Made by a program: the position numbers and the translations under genes
From: Nitrincola alkalilacustris
GTDB lineage: Bacteria > Pseudomonadota > Gammaproteobacteria > Pseudomonadales > Balneatricaceae
Direction: 5' to 3'
NCBI RefSeq assembly: GCF_008973755.1
Contig: NZ_WBOM01000005.1
Span: 248,001 to 312,000, forward strand
Length of the DNA: 64,000 nt
Notes under the pieces: generated by a model
The model's database searches: none
Seen by the model: only the letters and a program-made list of their open reading frames with translations
What the model was told of the DNA's origin: nothing
In this document: one piece after another, positions 16,960-26,245 of the stretch
Position numbering within the stretch: the first letter of the stretch is position 1
How the letters are laid out: each line of letters opens with the position of its first letter

Positions 16960-18234
16960 TTAACCAGCCAGTTCACTGAAGCAGTCGCGGATGATATCCA
17001 GACCCTGCTGAAGTTGCTGATCGGGTACGGTCAGCGGCACCAGAATACGGATTACATTACCGTACAGACCGCATGAAAGCAGAATCAGACCCTTATCACG
17101 CGCTTTGGCAACCAGCGCAGCGGTCAGCTCAGGTGCTGGCTTGCCATCCTGCAGCAGCTCCATCGCGATCATCGCGCCCAGACCGCGCACCTCGGCAATT
17201 ACCGGGAAATCAACCGACAGCTGATTAAGATTACCGGTCAGAATTTCACCGACAGTGTTGGCGCGAGTCAGCAGATCCTCCTCCTTGAATGCCTGGAGTA
17301 CGCCCAGCGCCGCGGCACAGGCGATCGGGCTGCCGCCATAGGTGCCGCCCAGGCCACCGGGTGCGATGGCATCCATGATATCGGCCTTGCCGACTATTCC
17401 AGCCAGCGGGAAGCCACCGGCGATCGACTTGGCGAAGGTAGTGATATCGGCGCTGACACCCATCTGCTCCATCGCAAAGAAAGTGCCGGTACGGCCTGCA
17501 CCTGTCTGTACTTCGTCAGCGATCAGAACGATGCCATGCTTGTCGCACAGTTCACGCAGGGCAGCCATGAACGGCTTGGGTGCAACATAGAAGCCACCCT
17601 CACCCTGAACAGGCTCGAGAATGATCGCAGCAATATCACGTGGCTCGGCATCAAATTTGAAGATGCGTTCGATGGAGGCAATCGCATCTTCGGTGGAAAC
17701 GCCATGCAGCTCACAGGGGTAGAGGGCTCGGAATACATCACCGGACATGATCCCCATGCCGCTGCTGTAAGGTGCTACTTTACCGGTCAGCGCCAGTGTG
17801 GCCAGAGTACGACCATGATAGCCGGCACCGAAGGCGATAACCCCGGTGCGGCCAGTATGAGCACGCGCCACCTTGATCGCATTTTCGACAGCCTCTGCAC
17901 CAGTGGTGAAAAGGGCGCTTTTCTTGTCATAGTTGCCGGGCGTCAGCGCGTTGACACGCTCACACACCTCAACATAGGGCTCATAACCCAGTACCATGAA
18001 GCAGGTATGCGAGAGTTTTTCGAGCTGCTCAGCGACGGCGGCCTTGACCAGTGGATGCAGATGTCCTGTGTTCAGTACGGCGATACCACCGGCAAAATCG
18101 ATAAACTCACGACCTTCTACATCCGTCAGGGTGGCGTTCTGCGCTGATTCGATAAAGTGAGGGTGAGCAAGCCCGACTCCGCGGGCGACGGCCTGACTTT
18201 TACGGTTGATCAGTTCAGCATTGGTTTTACTCAT
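16960..18234 (-). CDS. gabT: 4-aminobutyrate-2-oxoglutarate transaminase
   Basis: This 424-residue class III PLP aminotransferase converts GABA and 2-oxoglutarate to succinate semialdehyde and glutamate. Landmarks are FIDFAGGIAVLNTGHLHP, the TTGAEAVENAIKVARAHTGR helix, LIADEVQTGAGRTGTFFAM and the PLP lysine in TTFAKSIAGGFPLAG; EPVQGEGGFYVAP is typical of GabT. The ATG at 18234 has GGAGAAAGA in front; an ATG at 18255 does not. It is the last gene of the unit ABC importer - gabD - gabT on the minus strand, so GABA imported by the ABC system would be used here. Confidence 0.95.
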   Translation of the reverse strand: MSKTNAELINRKSQAVARGVGLAHPHFIESAQNATLTDVEGREFIDFAGGIAVLNTGHLHPLVKAAVAEQLEKLSHTCFMVLGYEPYVEVCERVNALTPGNYDKKSALFTTGAEAVENAIKVARAHTGRTGVIAFGAGYHGRTLATLALTGKVAPYSSGMGIMSGDVFRALYPCELHGVSTEDAIASIERIFKFDAEPRDIAAIILEPVQGEGGFYVAPKPFMAALRELCDKHGIVLIADEVQTGAGRTGTFFAMEQMGVSADITTFAKSIAGGFPLAGIVGKADIMDAIAPGGLGGTYGGSPIACAAALGVLQAFKEEDLLTRANTVGEILTGNLNQLSVDFPVIAEVRGLGAMIAMELLQDGKPAPELTAALVAKARDKGLILLSCGLYGNVIRILVPLTVPDQQLQQGLDIIRDCFSELAG

Positions 18235-18278
18235 TTCTTTCTCCGGGCTATTCAAGTGCCATTCAAATGCTATGCATG

Positions 18279-19736
18279 TCAGATGTTGATGCAGAGGTAT
18301 TTCATTTCCAGATATTCTTCGATTCCATGCTTCGAGCCTTCACGCCCGAGACCAGATGACTTCACGCCACCAAAAGGTGCGACTTCAGTCGAGATCAGGC
18401 CGGTGTTGATACCCACCATGCCATATTCCAGGGCTTCGGCTACACGCCATACACGGCTGATATCGCGTGTATAAAAATAGGCGGCCAGACCGAATTCGGT
18501 GTCGTTGGCCATGTGGATCACATCCTCAACATCATCGAAGCGGAACAGCGGTGCCAGTGGGCCGAAGGTTTCTTCACGTGCTACCAGCATCTCCGACGTG
18601 GCGCCACTGACGACAGTAGGGGAGAAAAATGTGCCGCCCAGCTCATGGCGCTGGCCGCCGGTCAGAACCTTTGCGCCCTTGCTGATCGCATCAGCCAGGT
18701 GCTGTTCGACTTTCTGAGCAGCGCGCTCATCGATCAGAGGTCCGGTAGTGACACCCTCTGTCAGACCGTTGCCGACATTGAGTTTTGCCACCGCGGCGGT
18801 CAGCTTTTCGGCAAAGGCATCATAAACACCCGCCTGAACATAGATGCGGTTGGCGCAGACGCAGGTCTGACCGGCATTGCGGTATTTGGAGATCATCGCA
18901 CCGTCGACGGCAGCATCCAGATCCGCATCATCAAACACGATGAAGGGAGCATTACCCCCAAGCTCAAGTGACAGCTTCTTCAGGGTGGGTGCACATTGCT
19001 CCATCAGTTTGATGCCAACGCCGGTGGAACCGGTGAAGGAGAGCTTGCGCACGACCGGGCTCTGGCACAGTGTCTGACCGACAGCCAGTGAGCTTTCAAC
19101 ATCAGAGGTCACGACGTTGAATACACCGGCTGGAATACCCGCCTGCTCGGCGAGTTCGGCCAGTGCAAGCGCCGAGAAAGGAGTCTGTGGTGCTGGTTTG
19201 AGCACCATGGTGCAGCCGGCAGCCAGTGCCGGTGCAGCCTTGCGTGTGATCATGGCTGATGGGAAGTTCCAGGGTGTGATTGCAGCCGCCACACCGATCG
19301 GCTGACGAATCACAACCAGACGCTTGTCGCCCTGATGACCTGGAATGGTTTCACCATAAACTCGCTTGGCCTCTTCGGCAAACCACTCGATAAAGGAGGC
19401 CGCATAGGCGATCTCGCCCTTGGCTTCGGCCAGCGGCTTACCCTGTTCCAGCGTCATCAGTCGGCCAAGATCTTCCTGGTTCTGCATCATCAGTTCAAAC
19501 CAGCGACGCAGTTTCGCACTGCGCTCTTTTGCAGTCAGGGCGCTCCATGCAGGCAATGCAGCTTCTGCAGCCGCTATCGCCTGCTCGGTTTCGGTCTGGC
19601 CCATAGTGGGCACGGAGCCGAGCTTTTCTCCGGTGGCTGGATTGAAGATGGCGTAGTCACTTTTGTCTGCGGCATCGATCCACTGGCCGTTAATGTATGC
19701 CTGTTGCTTAAACAGGGCCGGGTTGTTCAGGGGCAT
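18279..19736 (-). CDS. gabD: Succinate-semialdehyde dehydrogenase (NADP+)
   Basis: This 485-residue aldehyde dehydrogenase oxidises succinate semialdehyde to succinate, the second step of the GABA shunt. It shows FKQQAYINGQWIDA at the N-terminus (GabD-like), the general base in LELGGNAPFIVFDDADLDA, and the nucleophilic Cys in NAGQTCVCANRIYVQ. It ends with the GabD-type EGSKHGIEEYLEMKYLC segment. The ATG at 19736 follows GGAGTCAATA; an upstream extension of 39 residues is not conserved. It lies 44 bases from gabT. Confidence 0.96.
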   Translation of the reverse strand: MPLNNPALFKQQAYINGQWIDAADKSDYAIFNPATGEKLGSVPTMGQTETEQAIAAAEAALPAWSALTAKERSAKLRRWFELMMQNQEDLGRLMTLEQGKPLAEAKGEIAYAASFIEWFAEEAKRVYGETIPGHQGDKRLVVIRQPIGVAAAITPWNFPSAMITRKAAPALAAGCTMVLKPAPQTPFSALALAELAEQAGIPAGVFNVVTSDVESSLAVGQTLCQSPVVRKLSFTGSTGVGIKLMEQCAPTLKKLSLELGGNAPFIVFDDADLDAAVDGAMISKYRNAGQTCVCANRIYVQAGVYDAFAEKLTAAVAKLNVGNGLTEGVTTGPLIDERAAQKVEQHLADAISKGAKVLTGGQRHELGGTFFSPTVVSGATSEMLVAREETFGPLAPLFRFDDVEDVIHMANDTEFGLAAYFYTRDISRVWRVAEALEYGMVGINTGLISTEVAPFGGVKSSGLGREGSKHGIEEYLEMKYLCINI

Positions 19737-19827
19737 TATTGACTCCACGTTTTGTTGTTGGGTTAGCGCTGGTCTTATTGGTTGGTAGTAAGTCCAGCCT
19801 GTAAATTCAGTTGGACATCGCTTGATC

Positions 19828-20652
19828 TCACTGCGTACTGCGCAGATTCTCACTGCGTCTTCTCAGTAACTCCATTACCAGCAGGAGCAGAACAGACAGT
19901 AAAATCATTATAGTAGCCATCGCGGCGATTGCGGGGCTGATGTTTTCGCGTATACCTGAGAACATCTGCATCGGCAAGGTTCGTTCGGTAGGGCTGGCGA
20001 TAAACAGCGCCACGACGACCTCATCGAAAGATGTGGCAAAGGCAAACAGTCCTCCTGAGGCAACGCCGGGGATTATCTGCGGTAATACGACAGTAAAGAA
20101 AACGCGCAAGGGGCTTGCACCGAGGCTGGCACCTGCTCGCATCTGGTTATAATCAAATCCCTGCAGCGTTGCGTTCACGGTAATCACCACAAACGGGACT
20201 CCCAGTACGGCATGTGCCAGCACCAGTCCTGCATAGGAGTTGAGCAGACCGACACTGGCAAAGAAGAAGTACATGCCGACAGCCACTATCACCAGCGGAA
20301 CCACCATGGGCGAGATCAAAAGTGCCAGGAGTAATCCCTTGCCGGGAAAGTCGGCACGGTTCAAGCCAACAGCCGCCATCGTACCGAAAACCATGGCCAG
20401 AATAGTCGCCAGCGGCGCTACGATCATGCTGTTTTTCAGGGCATCCATCCAGGGGCCTGAACTGAAGATGGTCTGGTACCACTGCAGCGAAAAGCCCGGC
20501 AGAGGATAGGTCAGAAAGCTGCCACTGCTGAACGAAAGCGGGATGATCACCAGCACCGGCAGCATCAGGAATATCAGCACCAGTGCACAGAAGATGCGGA
20601 AGGTCCAGAACCAGATATGCTCAACAGGGGATGAATAGGGTTGTAATGCCAT
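19828..20652 (-). CDS. ABC transporter permease, PotC/YdcV-like
   Basis: This 274-residue permease with six predicted helices has the EAA loop near residues 165-190 (YNQMRAGASLGASPLRVFFT). It resembles the second permease of polyamine/GABA (PotABCD-type) importers. It is the last gene of the four-gene importer and its ATG, preceded by GGAG, lies four bases after the stop of the first permease gene. It precedes gabD by about 90 bases, which makes GABA or a related amine the most likely cargo. Confidence 0.92.
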   Translation of the reverse strand: MALQPYSSPVEHIWFWTFRIFCALVLIFLMLPVLVIIPLSFSSGSFLTYPLPGFSLQWYQTIFSSGPWMDALKNSMIVAPLATILAMVFGTMAAVGLNRADFPGKGLLLALLISPMVVPLVIVAVGMYFFFASVGLLNSYAGLVLAHAVLGVPFVVITVNATLQGFDYNQMRAGASLGASPLRVFFTVVLPQIIPGVASGGLFAFATSFDEVVVALFIASPTERTLPMQMFSGIRENISPAIAAMATIMILLSVLLLLVMELLRRRSENLRSTQ

Positions 20653-20656
20653 GGTT

Positions 20657-21913
20657 TCAGCTCCTGACCAGTTGTTTCTGATTGACCAGCTTGTGGTAGA
20701 TCAGATAAAGCAGCAGGGTGGCAAGCAGGAGCAGCGAGCCCAGCGCAGCAGCCATACCCCAGTTATTTGTGGTGTTGGTGTAGTAGGCGACATAATAACT
20801 GACCATCTGATCAGACGGCCCACCAACAAGAGCTGGTGTGATGTAGTAGCCGATCGCCATGATGAAGACCAGAATCGTGCCTGCAGCGATGCCTGATATT
20901 GTCTGTGGGACGTATACCTGCCAGAAGGCTGCAAAGGGATGCGCGCCCAGTGATACAGCCGCACGCTGATAGCTGGGAGAGACCCCTTTCATGACACTGT
21001 AAAGAGGCAATACCATGAAGGGCAGCAGAATATGTACCATGGCAAAGAAAACACCGATGCGGTTAAACACTAACTGGATAGGTGTGTCGATGATGCCGCT
21101 CATGATAAGGCCTGTATTCACGAGCCCTCCGGATTGCAGCATCACGATCCATGCCGCAGTTCTGACCAGTAGTGAGGTCCAGAAGGGCAGCAGGACAAAA
21201 ATCAGCAGCAGATTACTGGTACCTGTTGGCAGGGTCGCCAGTAGATAGGCCAGCGGAAAACCGAGAAACAGACAGATTAGTGTGACCCCGCCGGCGATCA
21301 ACAGGGTACGTTTGAATACACTCTGGTAGATGCGCTGGTTCTGTTCAACTGCTTCGATTTTGCCGGCATCATTTCGTTTGAGGTCTACAGAGGCCAGCAG
21401 GTACCGATCAGTAGTGGCGGGAGCCGCCCGCTGTATGGCCAGCCAGGTGCTGGTCTCACCCCAGCGCGGACTGATCTCTTGCAACGCCAGTGTCCAGCTG
21501 TCGGCCTCGGCAGGCAGATGGCGGATGGTGTTGGTCAGCAGTGTTCTGAACGTGGGATCTTCGTAATTCAGGCGCCTGCCGATACGGCCTAGCCCGCCAC
21601 CGCTGCGTGAATCTCGAATCTCATGTGCAAAGCTGGCAAAAACAGCTTCATTCGGCAGGTCTGAGCCATCCCATTCCTGAACCATTGCCGCAGTGACTGG
21701 CATGACCTGTTGCAGCTCTGTGTTGTCGATACTGCGCCACAGCATGTTTCCGATGGGTATCACGAAGATAATGATCAGAAAAATTGCCAAGGGAGCTATC
21801 AGCGCGACCGCCTTTATTTTGCGCAAACGTTCGGCGCGACGCAGCTGCGCCTTGAGCCCGGACGTTTTTCCGGAAGGACTCTGTTCAAGAGTAGCCATCG
21901 CTGCTGTCATCAT
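20657..21913 (-). CDS. ABC transporter permease, PotB-like, with large periplasmic loop
   Basis: This 418-residue permease is larger than the usual PotB (about 280). After the first helix (residues about 33-55) comes a soluble insert of roughly 140 residues (for example NEAVFASFAHEIRDSRSGGG and SWTLALQEISPRWGETSTWL). The standard permease core follows, with the EAA loop SYQRAAVSLGAHPFAAFWQV. This enlarged form is known among some proteobacterial polyamine/opine-type importers; the loop function is unknown. Two adjacent ATGs at 21913 and 21910 follow GGAGG, and the second has the better spacing. It is coupled to the next permease. Confidence 0.9.
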   Translation of the reverse strand: MMTAAMATLEQSPSGKTSGLKAQLRRAERLRKIKAVALIAPLAIFLIIIFVIPIGNMLWRSIDNTELQQVMPVTAAMVQEWDGSDLPNEAVFASFAHEIRDSRSGGGLGRIGRRLNYEDPTFRTLLTNTIRHLPAEADSWTLALQEISPRWGETSTWLAIQRAAPATTDRYLLASVDLKRNDAGKIEAVEQNQRIYQSVFKRTLLIAGGVTLICLFLGFPLAYLLATLPTGTSNLLLIFVLLPFWTSLLVRTAAWIVMLQSGGLVNTGLIMSGIIDTPIQLVFNRIGVFFAMVHILLPFMVLPLYSVMKGVSPSYQRAAVSLGAHPFAAFWQVYVPQTISGIAAGTILVFIMAIGYYITPALVGGPSDQMVSYYVAYYTNTTNNWGMAAALGSLLLLATLLLYLIYHKLVNQKQLVRS

Positions 21914-22009
21914 TCCTCCGGGACTGGCAAGCCAGTCATGGATATATTTAGTTAAGCGCCGCCGGTGACCGGTTGAAAGGGGAGCCGGCGGCTATTCAGA
22001 TCATTTCGT

Positions 22010-23065
22010 TTATCGGGATGCCCAGGAATTGAACCGCTGCTCAAGCTCTTCGCCGTGATCAACCCAGAACTCGGTATTCATTGCCAGTGCACCGACAAGG
22101 TTGTCAGCATGCGTTGGCATCTGAGCGGCCTGCTTGTCGCTCAGCAGAGCGATCGCATCAGGGTTGACCGGGCCATAGGGGATACGACTGGAGTAAACGG
22201 ATTGAGTCTCTGCCTGACTGGCCAGTCTGATGAAGTCGTAAGCCGTATCGACATGCTTGCTGCCTTCAATAATGGTCCAGTAGTCCAGATCATAGACACT
22301 GCCATTCCAGGTGATCTGCAGGTTGCGACCCTCTTCCTGAGCGGCAGCGATACGGCCATTGTAGGCACTGGACATCACCACATCACCAGCCACCAGCCAC
22401 TGAGGTGGTTGTGCTCCAGCTTCCCACCACTGAATATGTGCCTGAAGCTCATCCAGTTTGGCGAAGGCACGGTCAACACCTTCTGCGGTAGCCAGAACAT
22501 CATAGACTTCATCAGCGGGAACGCCGTCAGCCATCAGGGCTGCTTCCAGTGTGTATTTGGCACCACGGCGAAGGCCGCGCATGCCAGGAAATTCCTCCAC
22601 GTTCCAGAAGTCTGCCCAGCTTTCAGGAGCACGGGGAAGGCGATCTGCATCATAAGCCAGTACAGTAGACCACACCATGATGCCGACGCCGCACTCAGTG
22701 ACTGCTTCGGGGATCACCTGATCCTTGATACCCAGTCTTTCCCAGTCGATCGGGACGAACAGGCCTTCAAAACAGCCTCTGGCAAGCTCTGGAGACTCGA
22801 CTTCAACGACGTCCCAGCTGATATTGCCGGTTTCGACCATGGCACGAATACGGGCAAATTCGCCGTTGTAATCGCCGGCGGTCACACGTACACCACTCTT
22901 TTCAGTAAAGGGTGAGTAGTAAGCCTCCTGCATCGCGTCACCCGATGCGCCACCGAATGAGATGACCGTGAAGGCATGGGCACCGGCCGACAGTGCAAGG
23001 CCTGCAGTCAGTAGTGTTGTGTTGATTATTCTTCTGGCTGCTTTGGGTTGTGTGGTCTTTGTCAT
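22010..23065 (-). CDS. ABC transporter substrate-binding protein, PotD/PotF-like
   Basis: This is a 351-residue periplasmic binding protein with a signal peptide (cleavage near SAGAHA). The mature part has the polyamine/putrescine-binding cluster D features: FTVISFGGASGDAMQEAYYS at the start, NISWDVVEVESPELARGC, the hinge segment CGVGIMVWSTVLAYDADRLP, and SSAYNGRIAAAQEEGRN. It belongs with the two permeases and the ATPase on the same strand, and the gabTD genes downstream suggest GABA or a GABA precursor as ligand. ATG at 23065 has GGAGATAAAC in front. Confidence 0.92.
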   Translation of the reverse strand: MTKTTQPKAARRIINTTLLTAGLALSAGAHAFTVISFGGASGDAMQEAYYSPFTEKSGVRVTAGDYNGEFARIRAMVETGNISWDVVEVESPELARGCFEGLFVPIDWERLGIKDQVIPEAVTECGVGIMVWSTVLAYDADRLPRAPESWADFWNVEEFPGMRGLRRGAKYTLEAALMADGVPADEVYDVLATAEGVDRAFAKLDELQAHIQWWEAGAQPPQWLVAGDVVMSSAYNGRIAAAQEEGRNLQITWNGSVYDLDYWTIIEGSKHVDTAYDFIRLASQAETQSVYSSRIPYGPVNPDAIALLSDKQAAQMPTHADNLVGALAMNTEFWVDHGEELEQRFNSWASR

Positions 23066-23113
23066 GTTTATCTCCGATAGTGCGTCATTATTGTTTGTCA
23101 GGTGTTGCGGTAT

Positions 23114-24214
23114 TCAGACGGCATTCAGTGCTCTGACATCCTCATCTCGCCAGCCGATGTCGATCTGATCACCAACGGCTAGAGAGGGGCAGAGTTCACT
23201 GACCGGTACTTTGACGTAAAACTGATCATTGCCTGCCAGTTCACAGCGCAGACGCAGGTGATCTCCCAGATAGACAAACTCGTGCAGGGTCGTGCGGTAA
23301 CGGTTGGGCAAGGACTGGCTGGCCCCATTCAGTCGGACGCGTTCGGGCCGGATCGACAGTTGTGTCGGATCTCCGGCATTCAGAGTCAGGCTTTTACTGG
23401 CGCGTGTACCAAGCCCTTCACCGAACTGAACCTGGCAGAAATCACCATCGACCGTTTTGACCCTGCCTGTCAGGGTGTTGTTTTCGCCAATGAACTGCGC
23501 CACAAAGGCATTAGCCGGATACTCATAAAGTGCCTGGGGCGAATCGATCTGCTGGATCACGCCATCATTGAAGACTGCTACCCGGTCTGACATGGTCAGG
23601 GCTTCTGTCTGATCATGGGTCACAAACACCACAGTCAGCCCCAGTTGTTGGTGCAGATGTTTTATTTCAAGCTGCATATGTTCGCGCAGCTGTTTATCGA
23701 GTGCACCCAGCGGTTCATCCATCAGAACCAGATTAGGCTCAAATACCAGTGCTCTTGCCAGTGCGACACGTTGCTGCTGACCACCGGATAGCTGTGTAGG
23801 GCGGCGTTTGGCAAAATCATCCAGTTTGATGATGCTGAGAATTCGATCGACCTTTTCACGGGCGAGTTGCTTCGGCATCTTTCTGGTTTTGAGTGGGTAA
23901 AGCAGGTTTTCCTCGACTGTCATGTGCGGAAACAGTGCATAGTTCTGAAATACCATGCCGATATTGCGCTTATGCGGAGGCAGCGTGTTCAGCCGCTGCT
24001 GCCCCAGAAATATGTCGCCACTGGTAGGCACTTCGAATCCTGCCAGCATCATCAGACAAGTCGTTTTGCCCGATCCGGATGGGCCCAGCAGGGTGACAAA
24101 TTCGCCTTTGTGGATGGTGAGATTCAAATCCTTGACGACCAGATTTTCGCCGTCATAGGTCTTCTGGACACCTGAGAAACGAACCAGAGGTTCCATTTCA
24201 GCGCCTGGTTGCAT
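23114..24214 (-). CDS. ABC transporter ATP-binding protein, PotA-like
   Basis: This 366-residue ATPase has Walker A (LLGPSGSGKTTCLMML), Q-loop (GMVFQNYALFPHMTV), signature (LSGGQQQRVALARAL) and Walker B (LVLMDEPLGALD). A C-terminal TOBE/OB regulatory domain (about residues 270-366) is typical of PotA and related importers. It is the first gene of the six-gene gab module on the minus strand. The ATG at 24214 follows AGGAGGAGAAGAAT; 26 extra residues upstream are not conserved. Confidence 0.94.
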   Translation of the reverse strand: MQPGAEMEPLVRFSGVQKTYDGENLVVKDLNLTIHKGEFVTLLGPSGSGKTTCLMMLAGFEVPTSGDIFLGQQRLNTLPPHKRNIGMVFQNYALFPHMTVEENLLYPLKTRKMPKQLAREKVDRILSIIKLDDFAKRRPTQLSGGQQQRVALARALVFEPNLVLMDEPLGALDKQLREHMQLEIKHLHQQLGLTVVFVTHDQTEALTMSDRVAVFNDGVIQQIDSPQALYEYPANAFVAQFIGENNTLTGRVKTVDGDFCQVQFGEGLGTRASKSLTLNAGDPTQLSIRPERVRLNGASQSLPNRYRTTLHEFVYLGDHLRLRCELAGNDQFYVKVPVSELCPSLAVGDQIDIGWRDEDVRALNAV

Positions 24215-24534
24215 ATTCTTCTCCTCCTGCAGCAGCGATTGCCGGCATGTTAATAAAAATTGACAGCAAGGGCGAAAAATAACGTTCCACATTCGAAGAA
24301 GGTGGGTATTAGAGTTATTATTCCCGGGTTTTAAGTTGTATCACCCGCTATCACTAAGGTCAGAAGCATGAAACGGGCCAACTTTAGTTTTTTCAGAGAG
24401 TTTGCTGCTCTCATGTGTTAAGTTTATTTATCGCACATTTTACAGGGGCATAGCAAGAGGGTTTTGGTGCCACTTTAGTGTGCAATGTTTTAAGGTTCAG
24501 TTTGATAATGGTGCATTGAACAGGAAAACAGTAC
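24215..24534. promoter_or_regulatory. Divergent control region, gab/ABC module and PuuR-like regulator
   Basis: About 320 AT-rich bases lie between the first gene of the gab importer module and the XRE/cupin gene, so both promoters and the operators of the regulator are expected here. I see no strong inverted repeat and no ORF. A TGATAATG segment (24504-24511) could be the -10 region for the regulator gene. Confidence 0.45.
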
Positions 24535-25104
24535 ATGAGTGATCTCAGTAGTGGTAAAGACAACTTCGATCTTGGCGTGCGCCTGCGCTATGTTCGGCAG
24601 AATGCAGGCTTGTCGCAACGCGAGCTTGCCAAGCGCGCAGGGGTAACCAACGCGGCAATTTCACTGATAGAAAACAATCAGAGTAGTCCGTCGGTTTCCT
24701 CCTTGAAAAAGGTACTGGATGGTATCCCGATGTCGTTGACGGATTTCTTTGCACTGGAGACTCCTGAGGAGAATCGGGTATTTTTCAGTGCCAGTGATCT
24801 GGTACCGCTTGCCAGTGGTGATGTCAGCTTTCGGCAAGTCGGTGATATGCGTCACCATAACTTGCAGATACTGCATGAACGCTATGCCCCAGGTGCCGAT
24901 ACCGGGCGTACGATGCTGCAGCATGACTCGGAAGAGGGTGGGGTGGTGATCGAAGGGGAGATCGAGCTGACTGTCGGTGATCGCAAATCGATACTCAAGG
25001 CGGGTGATGCCTATCTATTCGATAGCCGCCAACCTCATCGCTTTCGTAATGTCGGCAAGGTGGATTGTGTGATCATCAGCGCCTGTACACCACCTTATCT
25101 TTAA
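24535..25104 (+). CDS. XRE-family regulator with cupin domain (PuuR-like)
   Basis: This 189-residue protein has an N-terminal helix-turn-helix (about residues 12-66, LRYVRQNAGLSQRELAKRAG) and a C-terminal cupin (about 105-185, EEGGVVIEGEIELTVGDR, then GDAYLFDSRQPHRFRNVG). This architecture is that of PuuR, the putrescine/GABA-pathway repressor of E. coli. Placed divergently from the GABA transport and catabolism unit, it is the likely repressor of that unit, with GABA, putrescine or a derivative as inducer; this is inferred. The last codons (PPYL, TAA) lie inside a perfect inverted repeat shared with the convergent LysR gene. Confidence 0.92.
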   Translation: MSDLSSGKDNFDLGVRLRYVRQNAGLSQRELAKRAGVTNAAISLIENNQSSPSVSSLKKVLDGIPMSLTDFFALETPEENRVFFSASDLVPLASGDVSFRQVGDMRHHNLQILHERYAPGADTGRTMLQHDSEEGGVVIEGEIELTVGDRKSILKAGDAYLFDSRQPHRFRNVGKVDCVIISACTPPYL

Positions 25105-25133
25105 AGCTCCTGCAACTTTAAAGATAAGGTGGT
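25089..25133. terminator. Perfect 18-bp inverted repeat joining two convergent genes
   Basis: Arms 25089-25106 and 25116-25133 are perfect reverse complements around the nine-base loop CTCCTGCAA. The left arm holds the last codons and stop of the XRE/cupin gene, the right arm those of the LysR gene, so both proteins end in PPYL. It can act as a bidirectional terminator, though it is A/T-rich next to the loop and lacks a long T-run. Confidence 0.85.
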
Positions 25134-26065
25134 TCGCGGGATGCCTGTTGGTGCTCATCTTCGGGGCAGGCCATCTCGTTGACATCCGGTCGTTCTGTGA
25201 TGCGCTTCTGTAACAGTTCGGCAAGCTTGACCACACCGGGCGTGGCGAACTCACCATCAGCGAGAATCAGGTATATTTCAACTTTTCGATCTGCCGGTGT
25301 CTGCATGCGCAAGGGCTTTAATAGTCCCTCCTCCAGTTGCCTGCGAATTCTGACCTCTGGATACCAGGCAAAGCCGATACCCTGGCAGGCGCATTCGATA
25401 GAGGTTTTCAGGCTTGAAAGGGTCCAGCGTTGCTCCGCTCCCAGCCATCCCGCATCCAGATTGCGGCTGCCCGAGTCTCTAACCACCAGTTGTCGATGCT
25501 GGCGCAGATCTTCCAGCGTCAAGGGGGTGTTCATCTGGTGCAGGGGATGATCCGGGTGAGCGACGGGAATGAAACGCACCGTCAGTAACGGAGTGCCAAG
25601 AAACCCCGGCGGTACGCGGCTGCCCAAGGCCAGTTGAGCATGCCCTTTGAGTAGCGCCTCATCGGTGCCACTCAAGGTGCTTTCCAGCAGGTTGATCCGT
25701 GTGAAGGGCTGAAGGGTGGCAAACTCGACCAGTACACACATCAGCAGGTCGGCAGGAAAGATGGCATCCATGGCGATACGGATCTCGGCTTCTGCACCGG
25801 TACCATATTGCCGTGCGAGCTTTTCGACTCGATCGGCATCCTCGAGCAGCTTTCGGGCATGCCGTACCAGTGCCTGCCCTGTATCGGTGAGAGCTGAGCG
25901 ACGTCCTTCCAGTCTGAATACACGTGCTTCCAGAGATGTTTCCAGTTTCTGTATGGCATAGCTGATGGCTGACTGACTTTTACCCAGAGCCTCTGCGGCT
26001 TGAGCGTATCCACCATTGTCAACTACGGCAACCAGTGCCTGCCACTGCTCAAGCGTAATATTCAT
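25118..26065 (-). CDS. LysR-family transcriptional regulator
   Basis: This 315-residue LTTR has an N-terminal helix-turn-helix (LEQWQALVAVVDNGGYAQAA, then LGKSQSAISYAIQKLET) and a substrate-binding domain. The ATG at 26065 follows AGGTGG; longer readings have no ribosome binding site. It is divergent from azoR with a candidate LTTR site between them (TATCA-N4-TGATA, 26197-26210), so it probably activates the azoR-yqjG-pirin unit in response to quinones or electrophiles. The C-terminal PPYL is part of the palindrome shared with the neighbouring gene. Confidence 0.92.
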   Translation of the reverse strand: MNITLEQWQALVAVVDNGGYAQAAEALGKSQSAISYAIQKLETSLEARVFRLEGRRSALTDTGQALVRHARKLLEDADRVEKLARQYGTGAEAEIRIAMDAIFPADLLMCVLVEFATLQPFTRINLLESTLSGTDEALLKGHAQLALGSRVPPGFLGTPLLTVRFIPVAHPDHPLHQMNTPLTLEDLRQHRQLVVRDSGSRNLDAGWLGAEQRWTLSSLKTSIECACQGIGFAWYPEVRIRRQLEEGLLKPLRMQTPADRKVEIYLILADGEFATPGVVKLAELLQKRITERPDVNEMACPEDEHQQASREPPYL

Positions 26066-26196
26066 CGGGCCACCTGTCATTGGGCTGTCTGTATCGGGTT
26101 GTCTATCTGGGATTGTCTTCTTCGGACTCTCTAACTCAGAGTATCCATCAGTTTTTCTGATCAAATCCTGCTTATTTTTGCTGTTTTATATCGGAA

Positions 26197-26210
26197 TATC
26201 AAATCTGATA
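26197..26210. promoter_or_regulatory. Candidate LysR operator upstream of azoR
   Basis: TATCA, four bases, TGATA is an interrupted palindrome in the divergent LysR/azoR gap, about 36 bases before the azoR ATG. GATAAT overlapping its right half could be the azoR -10. The position fits a LysR-type site, but the motif is short. Confidence 0.4.
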
Positions 26211-26245
26211 ATGGTTGCATACTTAATCAGTCAGGAGTTATACGC

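Noticed and set aside
20657-21913. Extra 140 residues in the PotB-like permease as a gene fusion
   Set aside because: The insert sits between the first and second helices in frame and resembles an enlarged loop known in some relatives of the family, so a fusion is not needed to explain it.
22055-22915. A 286-codon open frame on the plus strand over the binding-protein gene
   Set aside because: The minus strand encodes a full PotD-like protein with signal peptide; the plus frame is a codon-bias shadow.
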